Assembly (NCBI RefSeq): GCF_023278565.1
Contig: NC_064676.1
Location: forward strand, 7,316,001-7,380,000
Length of the DNA: 64,000 bases
Origin: Colletotrichum lupini
Lineage: Eukaryota; Ascomycota; Sordariomycetes; Glomerellales; Glomerellaceae
Direction of reading: 5' to 3'
Of the stretch, positions 46,755-58,830 are shown in pieces (within the stretch, counting starts at the first letter, position 1; the number at the start of each line of letters is the position of its first letter). Below the pieces are notes generated by a model, which made no database searches, was not told the DNA's origin, and was given only the letters and a program-made list of their open reading frames with translations. A program made the position numbers and the translations under genes.

Positions 46755-47268
46755 TCTAGCACGTATAGCTTTAACGAGGTAATGCGGGATATTCTTATAA
46801 AGAATATAAAGAGTGAATATTTATATAGAAGCAAGAATATATGAATATAGGGGATATAAGCGTATATAAAAGAGGTTTTTGTAGTAAAGAGAGTAATATA
46901 GTTGAATTACTATATGAGAAGTTGCTTGCTTAACGAAAGGTCTAGGTAGGCAAATACACGCCTATATATAGGCATAAAAACCTCCTACTAGAATATTCCA
47001 TTGCTTATTAATTATAATATAATTAATAAGCGTATACGTAAGTGAATGCGTAATCGTAGTACGTAATTCCGCCTCGAGTAAATTCCAGATTATTCAGTTA
47101 CCTTCCAGTACTTTCCATTGCTCACGTAAGCTTATATAAGCAGTATTGCTTACATAATCAATACCTATGATAATCTACAGAAATCGTAGATTAATATGGT
47201 ATATAGTTTGCTTACGTAGTATTGATAATAAGGCGAATAATAAGGTAAACAAAGTTACCTTCGTAACA
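46755..47268. mobile_element. Nested insertion, probable solo LTR of another family
   Basis: The 514 bp are absent from element A at the equivalent position (around 18940). They are flanked by a 5-bp duplication GAAAG at 46750-46754 and 47269-47273. The sequence ends in ACA, has no coding block and is less TpA-rich than its host, as expected of a solo LTR that arrived later. Confidence 0.75.
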
Positions 47269-48775
47269 GAAAGGAATACCCTAGCCGTACGAGAAGTCTA
47301 GATACGTAATTTAGGGGTACGGTAACGTTAAAAAGGCGACGCTACTTATATAATCGCTTACTATATAGCGCTATAGCTAACGATTAATAATAGTAATAAT
47401 AGCATCGCTACGGAAGAAGGGATACGAGATTTAGAGCCGTGATATTACCTAGGCCTATACCTAATCAGCCATAGGGCTTATAAAGAAAATCCTAGCCTAT
47501 CTACCGAAGGAAATAGCTAGTAAATACTTAGAAAGCACGATTATTAAAGTACTTAAGCCACTATATAGGCAGGCAAAATCGGGCACTTATTAATAAGCTA
47601 CTTATTACGATTTTTATATTAATTAACTATTAATAGTTACCTCTATATACGACCCATACCTACTAGTCGCAGAGCACAAAAGTAACTAATTTAGGATCGT
47701 CGGAATATAAACTAACGATATATTAAGCCTATTTAATATTAACTTTATAAAAAAGGAGGATAAGGAGCTTTAAAAAGCGGGCTTCGTAGCGAAGCTAAAA
47801 AAGGTCCTTATAATAAATACCCCCCTAGTATTTAATAATAGGATTCTTATAATTAAAAAGGAAACCGTCGTTTTTTAATAAAAGGGGTAGGGCGAGAAGA
47901 TTAACCTCGTTAATCTAAACGTAATTAATATTAAAAAGCGGTATAAAGCTAAGCTCGCGCGAGGGGTATATATTATAAATATTTATTAGCCTAAAGCGAC
48001 TTTTAACTATATTAAAATAGTATAGGCTATAAATTTAACTAAACGAGACGTTAAGGTACTTAATAAGCGGCTTAAGTAATAATAAACGAATCTTAATTAA
48101 GGTCTCGTTTACTACCTAATCGACCTTACGACTAATAAGCTTTACGTCTTTATTAATAAGTTATTTACGAATAATAACGACCTTACTTCGTAATTAGGGT
48201 ATATTATTATCTTAGCTAATAAGAGTATAGGTAAGAGCGAATTTACTATATATAGTAATATAATTTATTACTCGTTAACTAAAAATAAGCGGGTAACGAA
48301 AAGTATACTAGTATTAGAGGTCTATAGTATAGTTAACGGCGTTAACCTCTCCTATGCGATTTTAATAACGCTAAAGAAAATTACTAATTAAATTAGCCTT
48401 CTACTTATTTTAACAGTTATCTATACTAATTCCTACTCGCTATACGAATACCTCGTTAAATTAAAAACGACGAAAAAAAAGAGGCTTATAATTAATATTA
48501 TAGCCCTTAAGTAATCGTACGAAAGGCGCGAGATACTTAAGATCTATTAAATTAATAATAAAAATAACCTCGTAAACGCTTTTATAAAAGTAGTACTAAA
48601 TAAAAGATTAGAGTAATTCGTAAGTAGTAGAAAAGTTATTATACGAATAGAGGGATAGGTTATATAAAAAGAGTAGAGAAAAGGAAGAAAAGGAGATAAC
48701 TTAATAAACGGGCCCGAGGTCGAATTATACCTCTAACCGTAGCGGTTAAATTAATAAAAAAAAAGAGAAAGTTAG

Positions 48776-48980
48776 TATCGGATTAGAAGTCTAATTCGAC
48801 CGTAGTATATAGCCGACTACGTAGGGGCCAATTAGGGGCCCTATTTACAATTATTATAGCTAGCCTAACCTACGGTTAGAACCTCCTTTTTATACTTACT
48901 ACGTAGATATTTATATAGTTTAATTAATCTCTTCGTTAACTACGGTTCGAACTAACTACCCTATAATAGGGATACTAATA
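48776..48980 (+). repeat. 3' LTR of Copia element B
   Basis: Its start is TATCGGATTAG (TG changed to TA) and its end ACTAATA (CA changed to TA), both RIP-type changes of canonical LTR ends. Confidence 0.88.
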
Positions 48981-48985
48981 GGTAT

Positions 48986-49331
48986 ATTTCCTATATTTTA
49001 TAAGATTAACTCTACTACTTATTATAACTATAGGCTATATAGCCTATAGTTTTTTTTATATAAGACCTTAGTACGGTATTAATAAATAACTTATTAGCTC
49101 ATAGCTTTTTTTTTATTAGCTGTCCTGTTGCTTTCGGGCTGATTTTACTTCGCGTACACAAGTAGAGTTGGATGGTGACGATTCCGAGCACCCCGGTCTC
49201 ACGCAGGAAGGGAACCCTGGCGGCTCAGGCGGGTCGCCTGAGCTGCAGATGAGCAACTCCTGAGCCAAACCTGAGGGGAGCCTGAGCTACCCTCTATAAA
49301 GCGGCGATGCTTCTTCGTTGATATTCCCTTT
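48986..49331. other. Short unique stretch right of Copia element B
   Basis: The AT-rich first half may be the far part of the gene remnant cut by element B. The second half (from about 49120) has normal composition and is 3' flank of the HET gene, with repeated GGCTCAGG/CCTGAG words near 49210-49280. Confidence 0.4.
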
Positions 49332-50774
49332 TCAAAACATCACGTACTTTTCTGGTTGTATGACACGATCCAGCTTCCATAGATGACCAGCGGTCTCCAA
49401 GCCCTCATGTGTTAGCCGAGCGTCAATGAATCGGCACCCATTATTGAAGACAAGAGGACGCCTCAGTAGAGGTGGACAAAAGCCATCGAAGGACTGGTCC
49501 GTGACGAAGTCGGAGACTGTTTGCTTCCGACATCTCACCCAAGTACGGTCCTCTTCCTTTTCTTCACATGTGTCCTCCATGATCTCTCCATTCAAGAGGT
49601 AAAGGGCGAGCATAGATAGACTCATGCTGTTTGATCCTTGCCGTAAGATGGCGTCATCTAGCCTGATGGAGCAGTGGCAGCAATTTGCGACTATGGCCAA
49701 TCTATCGTGGCAGAATTTGCTGCCGCAGAACTCAATATCCTTTATGATCCTCGGCGACTGTGACCAGGGGGCAGAATATCGTCCATCGGGCATGGTCTCC
49801 CGTAATAGGAACTCGTAATTGGAAGTTGTCTTGAGAATTTGTTCAGCAACATCGGACAGACCGGGAACACGGCCATCCTCTGCAATTATGCAGGCTTGGC
49901 ATAGTTTTGTGGATTCCGTCTGGAACTTTCGAGATGAGATCGATATGTCGCCCACTACGTTACCGAAGACTTTTTCCTTCTTTGTCTTCTCCCTGAATAT
50001 TTCACCATCTTCTGGATGAGAGATGAGTAGTGTCATTTGTCCATCGCAACGATAGTTTTCCTGAAAAGTCCAGGCTCTTGTCCACCAAAGATCGGAGGTT
50101 ATGGCGTCGAGAAGGGACAATGCTCTACGAAGCCTTTCCAGGGCACTCTCTGCGAAGGAACTTAAGCGGAACTCTCCAGAAGCATGTTTTGACACAAAAT
50201 TGCCCTGGAAAACGTCTGCGAGAAGGCAAAGCTCTTCGTGTGATTCGATCGGTCGCGCTAGCAGAGCAATGGGGTGATTGCTCAGCTTGTAGACCATATC
50301 CATTGCCTGCATACCCCGAGTCTTCTCTGGGCCCGGCTCCTGGCAGATGCAGTGCATATCTATCCATACGTATTGCAGGCCAGGCTGGGCTTCCAGGTAT
50401 CGCCGTATGCGGTCGAAGACCCGGTTGCGGACCCCAGAAGGTTCGCGATTCCCATTAAAGAGTTGTACCAGATGGTGGCCGGCTGTAGAATCCTCGTATG
50501 GTTTTGAAGCTTCCCACGTTCAAGACACAGCTACATAGTTCAGGTCTTTGAGGGCATTCAGGCCGCTTTGGCGAAGCCACACAGGGCGATCATCTTCAGA
50601 TGCTGAATCGCGGGTTTGTGGGGGCCGTTTTCGGTCTCGGGTTTTATCAAGATACAGACAGTCGAGGTTTTGGATGAAATGAAGTGATTTCGATTGCTCA
50701 ATAGTAGCGGTCTGGATCTCAAGGAGCTGGCGGACTAGGGACTGCCCACCAGCCGACTGTATCGAAGATAATGG
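49332..50774 (-). pseudogene. HET-domain (heterokaryon incompatibility) protein, nonsense-mutated
   Basis: An open minus-strand frame of 481 codons is interrupted by a single TGA at 50520-50522. HET-domain features are present: YVAVS-stop-TWEAS where relatives have an ALSYVW-like motif, then YVWIDMHCICQE and WWTRAWTFQENY. In this family the domain triggers cell death when incompatible strains fuse. The stop falls in the first conserved HET motif; CGA to TGA by one C-to-T change would explain it. A likely intron end (GATTAAC branch, ATACAG acceptor near 50758) indicates a further 5' exon that I could not find with confidence. Downstream of the stop the frame is intact to the end. It could instead be read as a shorter functional gene starting at a later Met such as the one at 50357. 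Confidence 0.7.
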
Positions 50775-53053
50775 TTAATCCTAATCGTCCACATCTATTC
50801 GTGGCTCCACCATGGCGACTGCTGTATTACAAATGCTTTCTCTCAGAGCCAGCCCGAGAGTCGTTGACGAGTTCCAGTCCGTCGTCATTCGGCCGAGTGG
50901 GATGGATGGAATAGGGAGAGTCTCCGATAGCGCGACGCGTCAACGTTGGGCCTTTCAGCGTCCGCCGCCAGTGATGATCGACGGAGCGGAGGCTACGGAG
51001 CGCATGATGGTGTGGCTTAGGTGCCGGGTACGTAGTCTGTTTGTGTTCCCACTTCCCGTCGAATCCCTGTATTTTGCACCTTGTTACTCTAAATTCTTGA
51101 CTCTTGACAATGCGCCAATGTTGGGTGTTTTCGGGGGCTATGCTAACCAACTGTTGGTTCCGTCAGTACGGATACGTCACGAAGACTTCTCTAGTTGACT
51201 GGATCAGTCATCACTTGTCGGGATGTTCCCGATCTGGATCTTTGTCCCAGTGGACAAAGTCGTAGCAGAGGCAGAGGCTCTGTTGAGTGAGAACGGGGTG
51301 ATCTTTTTGCCAAGTTGCCAAGCAAAGTGTCCAGCCTTCGAAGGCTTAGCGTCCCCCAAATCCGTCCAGACCTGACTCTTTGCTTTGCCTTGGGGTCGTC
51401 TGCTTCCCCTGCCGGATTCTCTGAGAGAAATTTTCAGGCGCACATTTGGATGGTCGACGCAAGAATCTCATAGACGGCTCATTTCTCTTCCAGCAATCTG
51501 AATCACTTCTACCAATGGACTAGCCCACTACACCTGCAGGTGATGAACTGGGTACCGGCACGACTATTCGTATCCGTACAGACCGTCCAGAGTAGACCGG
51601 GCTGTAGAGCTAGACCGCAGGATTGTATAAAAATGGGGTTTTCTGTAACGCAATCACTGGATTAGGAATCGTGATTGCGCGTTCCAGGTCCCTCCGTGGA
51701 AAAAGTCTAACTTCTTAGCAGCTCGTCCACCGGTGCACTGCATGTGGGCGAGGCCGGGTTCGTCCATAGTCAAGCCCCGTCGAAAGCCTCCCGCTTCCCT
51801 TCCGAATATGCTTGTATCTCAATTTCGAGGAAGCCAATCGGCAGTTGCCCAACTTGCGTGGAGAGCTGACGATTTGGGAGCACCTCATTTGCCATTGAAT
51901 GGAATGTTGTGTTCCTCACCCGCCACCCGTGCATACCGACTGATCGGCTATCGTCAACAACCAGACAAGATGGAAAAGGCTACCTCGGCTGTGCGCAAGG
52001 GACTTACAATATGGCATGTAGAAAGTTTGGATGACGAGTCAACGGTTCAGCTGACATTTGCGTGAGGTTCATTGGCCGTTCACCCACCAGATGCTTCGCC
52101 AGCACGGCCTCGACCCAGGGTATCGCTGGGATGCTGTTAGTTCAATCCATCATTGTTTGCTCATTGGACACTAGAATCAAGGTCTCTGCGAGTGTACGCG
52201 CGTGCAGGAAACATGCAAAATTGTCTGGCATCCGGTACTTCGAACCGGATGATCGGTGTTGAGATGGGACGAAACAAGACACTGGGCAACTGTGTTCTGT
52301 TTGCCACCTTCTTTGGACCACCTGGAGCTCCCTGGCGTTCTCACGGCTTGAAATATACGCGAACTCAGAGAATCTTGAACTATCGTAATGCCGGATCCTG
52401 AAAGCCTTGGCCTTCTATTCCGCTTCCTTAACTTGAGCGTGCCAAGTAGCCAAGAGTCTGGAGACCCCGAAGAAATCAGGGTGAATCCGACGGCAACATT
52501 GACTGTGTTGGGAACTGGAATGCTTGCTGTTAGTGTTTTTGCTGGCAAATGTGCAGCTGGTCTATCCGACCCCCCGCAACCCGTGCTGAGCCACTTAAGA
52601 CTTTGCTGCGTGTTAAAACACCGCAATCTACAACCACGGTACCACCTGCGTCAAACATAGACCTCGGCTGGCCTTTCTAAAAGAAATTCTACCTGTGGTC
52701 CGGGCACAGAAGCCTCTTCGATGCAAGGCATCTTTTTCGCATATGGAATAAGCTCATTGGGCAGATAGTTTGAACCCCATTGATGTTCACAGTTTAACGT
52801 GACGGATGTTAAAGGCATCAGGGGGGTTGTTAGGGGAAAACAACCCGAAGACGGGAAGCCCATGCTGCGTCGAAGTCTATTTTTACAGCGTCAGTTAAAC
52901 AACACGCCAGCTTTGATTGGACAATGGCTTTGTGTGGACGCGCCTCGACGGCGGCTTTGGTCCAAGGGCGGGGAGAATTTGCTTCGGCATGTGGGAGGAC
53001 GGCTCCGTCGACGGACCAGGACAACGCAGAAAAGGAGGCTTAAACGGCGGCCC
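50775..53053. other. Gene-poor stretch between HET pseudogene and transposon E
   Basis: Normal-composition DNA with several short open frames, none with a recognisable domain or splice-linked continuation. A 5' exon of the HET gene may be hidden in 50778-51150. A glycine-rich plus-strand frame runs into the left end of transposon E (around 52920-53053) and may be an interrupted gene. Confidence 0.4.
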
Positions 53054-56000
53054 CTACGGCAGACTGCAAGAGGCACTCCGCCAAAACCGTTCTTTCTAAT
53101 AGACCTATAGCTACCGTAAATTTTAGGCATCAATAGCGCGACTTTCTCGTATATATAAATGAATATTATAATAAATCCCGTATATTATTATAAGGAATTG
53201 CTTACGACCGTAGGTAGTAGTAGTCACGTGAGGGCGGTTGTGCTGCCTAGCGAAAGTGGGGTAGCTAGGGGGCATATCCTCCCTACTAATTTCTATTACT
53301 AATTAATTTCCCTTTCTTCTTAACTAACCTAATATTCCTTAAGTAAGGTAAGTAATCTGCTTATGCCCCTATAGTTACTTATTAGCGATTGTATTTCGCT
53401 TTATTATACTTTATACCCTTTTCTATTTTATTTTTATTACTATTACCTAATTATATACGTAATTATAAGTGTAATATTCGCGATTTGCTAATTAGAAATA
53501 TTAATTAGGTATAATTAGGTAATTTTATGCGCAATTGCTAGTGTAATTTTTATTAATTAGTAATTGTGCTTTTTCTTAGGCTAATGTACGCGTAATTATA
53601 AGTGTAATTACGTATATATACTTATTCATAATTTAATTCTTTTTATTTACTTTTTTCTTTAGTATTAACTATTTATATATATATATTAATAATTTCGTAT
53701 AAGATACTCCCTTTCCTAATAATTGCGTACGCCGTATAATACTTATAATAAGCGCTTAATATAGCGTTCCGGCCCGTATCGAGGGTATATAGCTCCCGAC
53801 GGTCCCTATATACTAACCTACGTAGTACCCTAACGACTTTACGTCCTATAAAATAACCTCTTACCTCTTTATTAGTACGTATACCTTTATATAATAGCTT
53901 CCTTATTATACGGATTCTTATATTATTTATAAGCTCTTTATCTTCCTTTTTAAAGACTTTTTATTAGATCTATAACCTTAGTATTATATAGGTTAGTATA
54001 TATTACTTTATACTATTTAATATTACTATACTAACCCGTATAATCTAGCCCTAGCGTTAGATTAAGCTTAACTTTAAGATTATTAAGAATGGCTATTATA
54101 TGCCCCCGGATATTACTATAATTCGTACTTAGGTTACCGATACTATCTAGACGACTGTATATAGCAATGCTAAGACTAGTGCTAAGTCGTGCGCCCGTTA
54201 TAAGGCTAGTAAAGGTATTTTTGCTAATTACGTTGCCTTTATAGATAAGGGCTACTTTAGTTATAATTATATATTTACTATATACGAGTATACGCTTATT
54301 ACGCCTCTCGTTATTACTCGTACGTTATTCTATACTACTTTATATTTATTTATAGTCTATTAACGGTTTGTATTAGCTCGTAATATACTTATTAAGGTTA
54401 TTAAGCGCGGTTATAATTATAAGGGCCGTAGTAAAGTCCGTATTAGCGCTCTACTTAAGTCTCTAGGTACTATCCCCGCTATATACCTCCGTACGATAGT
54501 AAAAGCCCTTAAATAGGTAGCTAAGTAGGCTAAAGATAATAAAGAGGGTATATATAATAGCATATAGGATTATAAGGAGCGTTACTAACTTATATAGACT
54601 CTAAGTAAGGAGTAATTAATTTAATATTCTTATATAGTATAATATAGGAGTTTATATAAGTATATATTAGGATATAGTACGGTTAGGCTTAATACTTAGG
54701 TAGTAAGGCCCCTATAGAGTCGTAGGGTACTTACTAGCTATAAGCTAGAGTATACGCGCTTAGTTTGGTCCGTAAGAGGCCGTAACTAACCGTATAAAGG
54801 CTCCCCCTAAAGTTCAACGTTTCTAATAAAATTATAGAACTTTTATTCATTATATATTATTATTATATACTTTTCTATCCTTTTTAGCGTTATAAATCCC
54901 CGTAAGCGTCTATATTTCTATATATATACTTATAAGACCTAGTAAGTAAAAGGATACCCCTATATATCGCTATAATTATATATAAATATTTACCCCTTAT
55001 TTAAAATTTCTTTCTTAGTTTTTTATTTTATATATTATTACTTTCTTAGAATAGCACGACTGCGTATTAATCTTTTATTATATTAAACGATAATTATTAT
55101 AAAGTTAGAGAGTAATTAGACCTGTGATATAATTATTATATGTATTTTTATAGTTTTTAGTACTAGAATTATAAAGCGAACTTTTAAATATTAACTTACG
55201 AAATAGGACTTATAACGAGAAGAGCGTACGGTCTTTTCTAAGGATCTATTAATTCGTATTTAAGAATTATTCTTTTAATAATGCTTAAACAATAAAGATA
55301 TCTTTTTTTAACTCTAGTTTAAAGGATTTATAATTACGGTTATAGGATTATTAATACTTCGTTAATAGAATTAGCTTTAGTAACGATAAATACTAAAATA
55401 GCTCGTAATTATATAATAACGATTAGAAGAGTTCTTTTTTAGTATACTAGAGGTTACTCGCCGTGCTAAAGGGTACGGTAGAGAGTATTTTGATATATAG
55501 GTTCGCTAATAAGCTTATATTATTAGCCAAAATGAACTATATTTTATATATTACAAAACCTTTCTATAATAAGTTTAAGATTAGTTAAGTAAGATAAGGT
55601 ACTGTTATAAAGGGTTTACGACTCCTAGACTAAATTATATTTAGTCTTTAGATATATATAATACGCTTTTACTATTTAGATTTAAGATCTATGCTAGTAT
55701 TAATGCTTATTCGCGGTTTATTATATAGTTCTATATAGGGGTTTCTGCTTATACGTCCTGGAATGTACTTATATAATATTTTACTGTTATTTAATAACGG
55801 GGATTTATACTATTACGAGTTTGTTTAGACTAAGGGAAAGAAACCGTTCTTACGTCTAGTGTTTATTACTACCTTTTATAATACTATTTAATAATAAAAA
55901 GTCTAATTATATTCCGTAATTATTAGATCTTTGGTAAAAGTATTTATAACGTTAAGATTGAGAGTTAGTGGAATCGTCTTTGTGAAAGTAGATTAGTATA

Positions 56001-57981
56001 TTAGTAGGTAAGTGATATATATCTTAGTATATATAAGTATACTTATGTTTATAAGAATACTTCTAACTACTTGAGTTCTAAGGGCTATTCTATATAGATA
56101 TACTCTCTAACTAGATTGTACTTCTATTTACGTATATGCTACTAATTCGTTCTGATTTTATTAACTTTATATAAATTTAGAACTCTTATCGAATTCGTTA
56201 TTAAAAAGGTCGCCCTTATATTATTTCTAGTTAGTTATGGTAACTATATTATTAACTTACGTTACGAACTGTATAAGACTTTATATAGCGAATTAACTAA
56301 GACTAAGTTTAATAACTATTAAATACTATTTAGAATAGTGATAATCTAGACGTATATCTTCTTTAAGCTATTTTATAGATTTGTACTTTAATTATTGAGG
56401 GCTCCCTAATTATATTAGCTGAAAGTACGAAGTTTAGCGAGGCTGATTATCCTTGTTTTAAAGCGTATTAATATTTTCGTGTTTGTTTAAAGTAGTATAT
56501 ATATAATAAGCTTTAACTAGAAGTTATTTTACTTAGTAAACTATAGGGCGGTATTATATAGGTTAAGTAGAGATTAGAAGACTTTGGAATTGATCTTAGA
56601 GTATTAGATAGCTTCGTAATTACGAGCGATATTAAGGACGAAGAGGAATTATAAATATAATTATAGTTTACTCTAAACTATTTATTAACGAGAATGCTCG
56701 TTTTTATCTTTATAGTATACTAGGTTATTTATTATTATAAATTTTATCTTCTTATCGAACTATTATAATCTCGTCTTTCTTATCGTTTTTATCCTTTTTA
56801 ACCTTTTTCTTAGCCTTTACCTCCTTCTTAACGATCTTTTTTTCTTACTTAACTAACAATTCCTCCTTGATCTTTATTATTAGTTTAATACTAATACTTA
56901 TTAAAAGCTATGTTTTTAGAACATTTTTATACGTCGTTTTGCCTAAAGTTTTAGTTATAATTAGCTTTGTACGACCTTTTCCCTTCTTTACTAGCTAAGG
57001 TTTAATAACTAGCGACTTAATTCTAGTTTGAGAAATAATAAAAAGTTAGTAATTGTCTTTTTTATATAAGATCGTAGCTTTAGAGAGGAATCTTTTTAAA
57101 CTTATAGCTTCGTACGCTACTTTATAATATTTTAAGATATTATAAGGATTCTTTATATTAATTAGAAATACTATTTACTCTGTTAAAAGAATTTACTAGT
57201 TTGTTATGAAATATAAAATAATAGATTATATTATATTTTGATATAAAATAAACGTTAAGAAGCGATTAAACTAAACCTTCTTAATAAACTTCTTAATAAC
57301 TTAGACGTTAATATAAGTTATTACTTAGAAACCGTTAAGTTCGTTTTTAAAAAAGGATACGTTATATAATATAATAGAGATATTAATTATTAATAATTAC
57401 TTTAGCTCCTTTTTCGTTTACTAAATACTTCGTTCTCGCTCCTTTAAGCCTATAAGAAGAGATTTTATTAATATCGAGGCTTATACGTTTATACGTTCTT
57501 ATTATACGAAAAGGGTAGAGCTTATATAAGTATTATTATTAATCGGTCGTTTTAGAATAGCTTTATAAGGAGGTGTCGTAAGGTCGATTAGTTTAGTAAC
57601 GTTTTATATAGAGATTAGAAGTTGTTATAGATCTGTATTATAATATCTATAAGCGAGCTATTAGTTTAATAACTTAAGTAAAGAGTGATTTTTACCTATA
57701 AGAGGGTAAAAAATAGTAGTTATTTTTATAATAAAGTTATAAGGAGAAGAAAAACTTTTACGTTAGGGTACGATATTATACGATTTTATATACCGCTATA
57801 CGGTCTAATATATTACGAAATTAAAGTATTTCTTAAGCCGTAAATCTCTATAACCCCTATTTATAGGTTATTATACTAGTTTAGACCCTATCCTAGGTAG
57901 TGGGGTGACTGTAAAATACGATTTCTGCTTTGACATATGAAAAAAGTGTTTTGGCGGAGTGCCTCTTGTAGTCTGCCGTAG
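53054..57981. mobile_element. DNA transposon E, 34-bp TIRs, superfamily unresolved
   Basis: The 4928-bp AT-rich block is closed by inverted repeats at 53054-53087 and 57948-57981 (CTACGGCAGACT..., 33 of 34 matching; the one difference is G/A). CCC occurs on both outer sides, allowing a 3-bp duplication. The interior is heavily RIP-like. Around 54150-54250 the plus strand has SCARYKASKGIF-like text reminiscent of cysteine-rich fungal domains, and the minus strand near 56750-56900 is Lys-rich. No transposase motif is recognised. Confidence 0.72.
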
Positions 57982-57984
57982 CCC

Positions 57985-58830
57985 CGACTCCACTGTCTCC
58001 CGAAAGCTTGCGCGTAGGGCCACGTCCGGATGCTTAGACTGAGCAGACCGGGGACCCTCCGGTCACTGAGTGACTGAGGAACCGGGATGAAAGGGAGAGA
58101 AAAATTAGACTATGTGGAGATGAGCCCGGGGCTGATTTGTTATGCACACGACGTCACTGGCCACTACACCCAAACGGTAGAGATTAAGCCCCTGCCAAGG
58201 CGTTGGACCTAGAAGCAATTGACGATGTGAGCGTGGCCTTTGCTCCAGAGAGAGTAAGGGGCAAAGGGGGCAACGTACTCGTAGTCGTCGTCCACACACA
58301 CTACCATCCCACCTACCGCTGCACCGGTCATACTACCGAGGCTGCTATGACCCCACAGAAGAAGATGTTGACGTTGGCTGGGCCTGACATTGGGCTACCG
58401 GGGTGGCTTTACACTACGCTAACTCCGTAGCCGCAACGGGCAGCCCACGCAATCGAAAGCCTTCCGGGGCCACCGTCTACGTCTCCCGAGTCAACGAGGC
58501 TTGGTACGGCGATGGCGATATGACTTGAGCTCCACAGCTTGTACTCATGCGACGAACTGCCATCATGGCTATGGCACTGACGCGGTTCGTGGGGGAGGAG
58601 GGAGGTTGACGTTGACCGTAGATCAGAATGTCATGTCGTCGAGTATAATAACCCAAGGTCGAAGCCACCGAGAAACCAGAAAGAAGCTCTTCACCAGCAT
58701 CACATTCACTCTTCACCAATACACCTTTCGCTTTCACTTCCAACAATACCCTCTTGTTCACTTCGACAAATCGTATAAACACCTTCTTTAACAAAGCTTT
58801 CCATCCTCAGCTCTCACAACAACCACCACA
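57985..58830. promoter_or_regulatory. Upstream region of the dioxygenase gene
   Basis: No gene is seen. The last 150 bases are pyrimidine-rich (CTTCACTTTCACTTCC, CCACCACA), a typical promoter and 5' UTR composition for strongly expressed filamentous-fungal genes. Confidence 0.5.

Larger units (their letters stand above)
41623..48980 (+). mobile_element. Ty1/Copia LTR retrotransposon B, RIP-degraded
   Basis: The element is 7358 bp with 205-bp LTRs at 41623-41827 and 48776-48980 and an exact GGTAT duplication. It is the same family as element A, in opposite orientation. The open stretch 45038-45271 reads as the Copia protease-to-integrase border (FLLYLKDIDRLGI). Near 48420 the TDSYSLYECLVK-type RNase H block is again recognisable in broken form. 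The LTRs are 3 bp longer than in A because of a TACT-type duplication. A 514-bp solo LTR is nested at 46755-47268. Confidence 0.9.

Noticed and set aside
50812..51198. Plus-strand open frame starting MATAVLQMLSLR
   Set aside because: No recognisable motif and no splice-linked continuation; an opposing frame could equally be a 5' exon of the HET gene.
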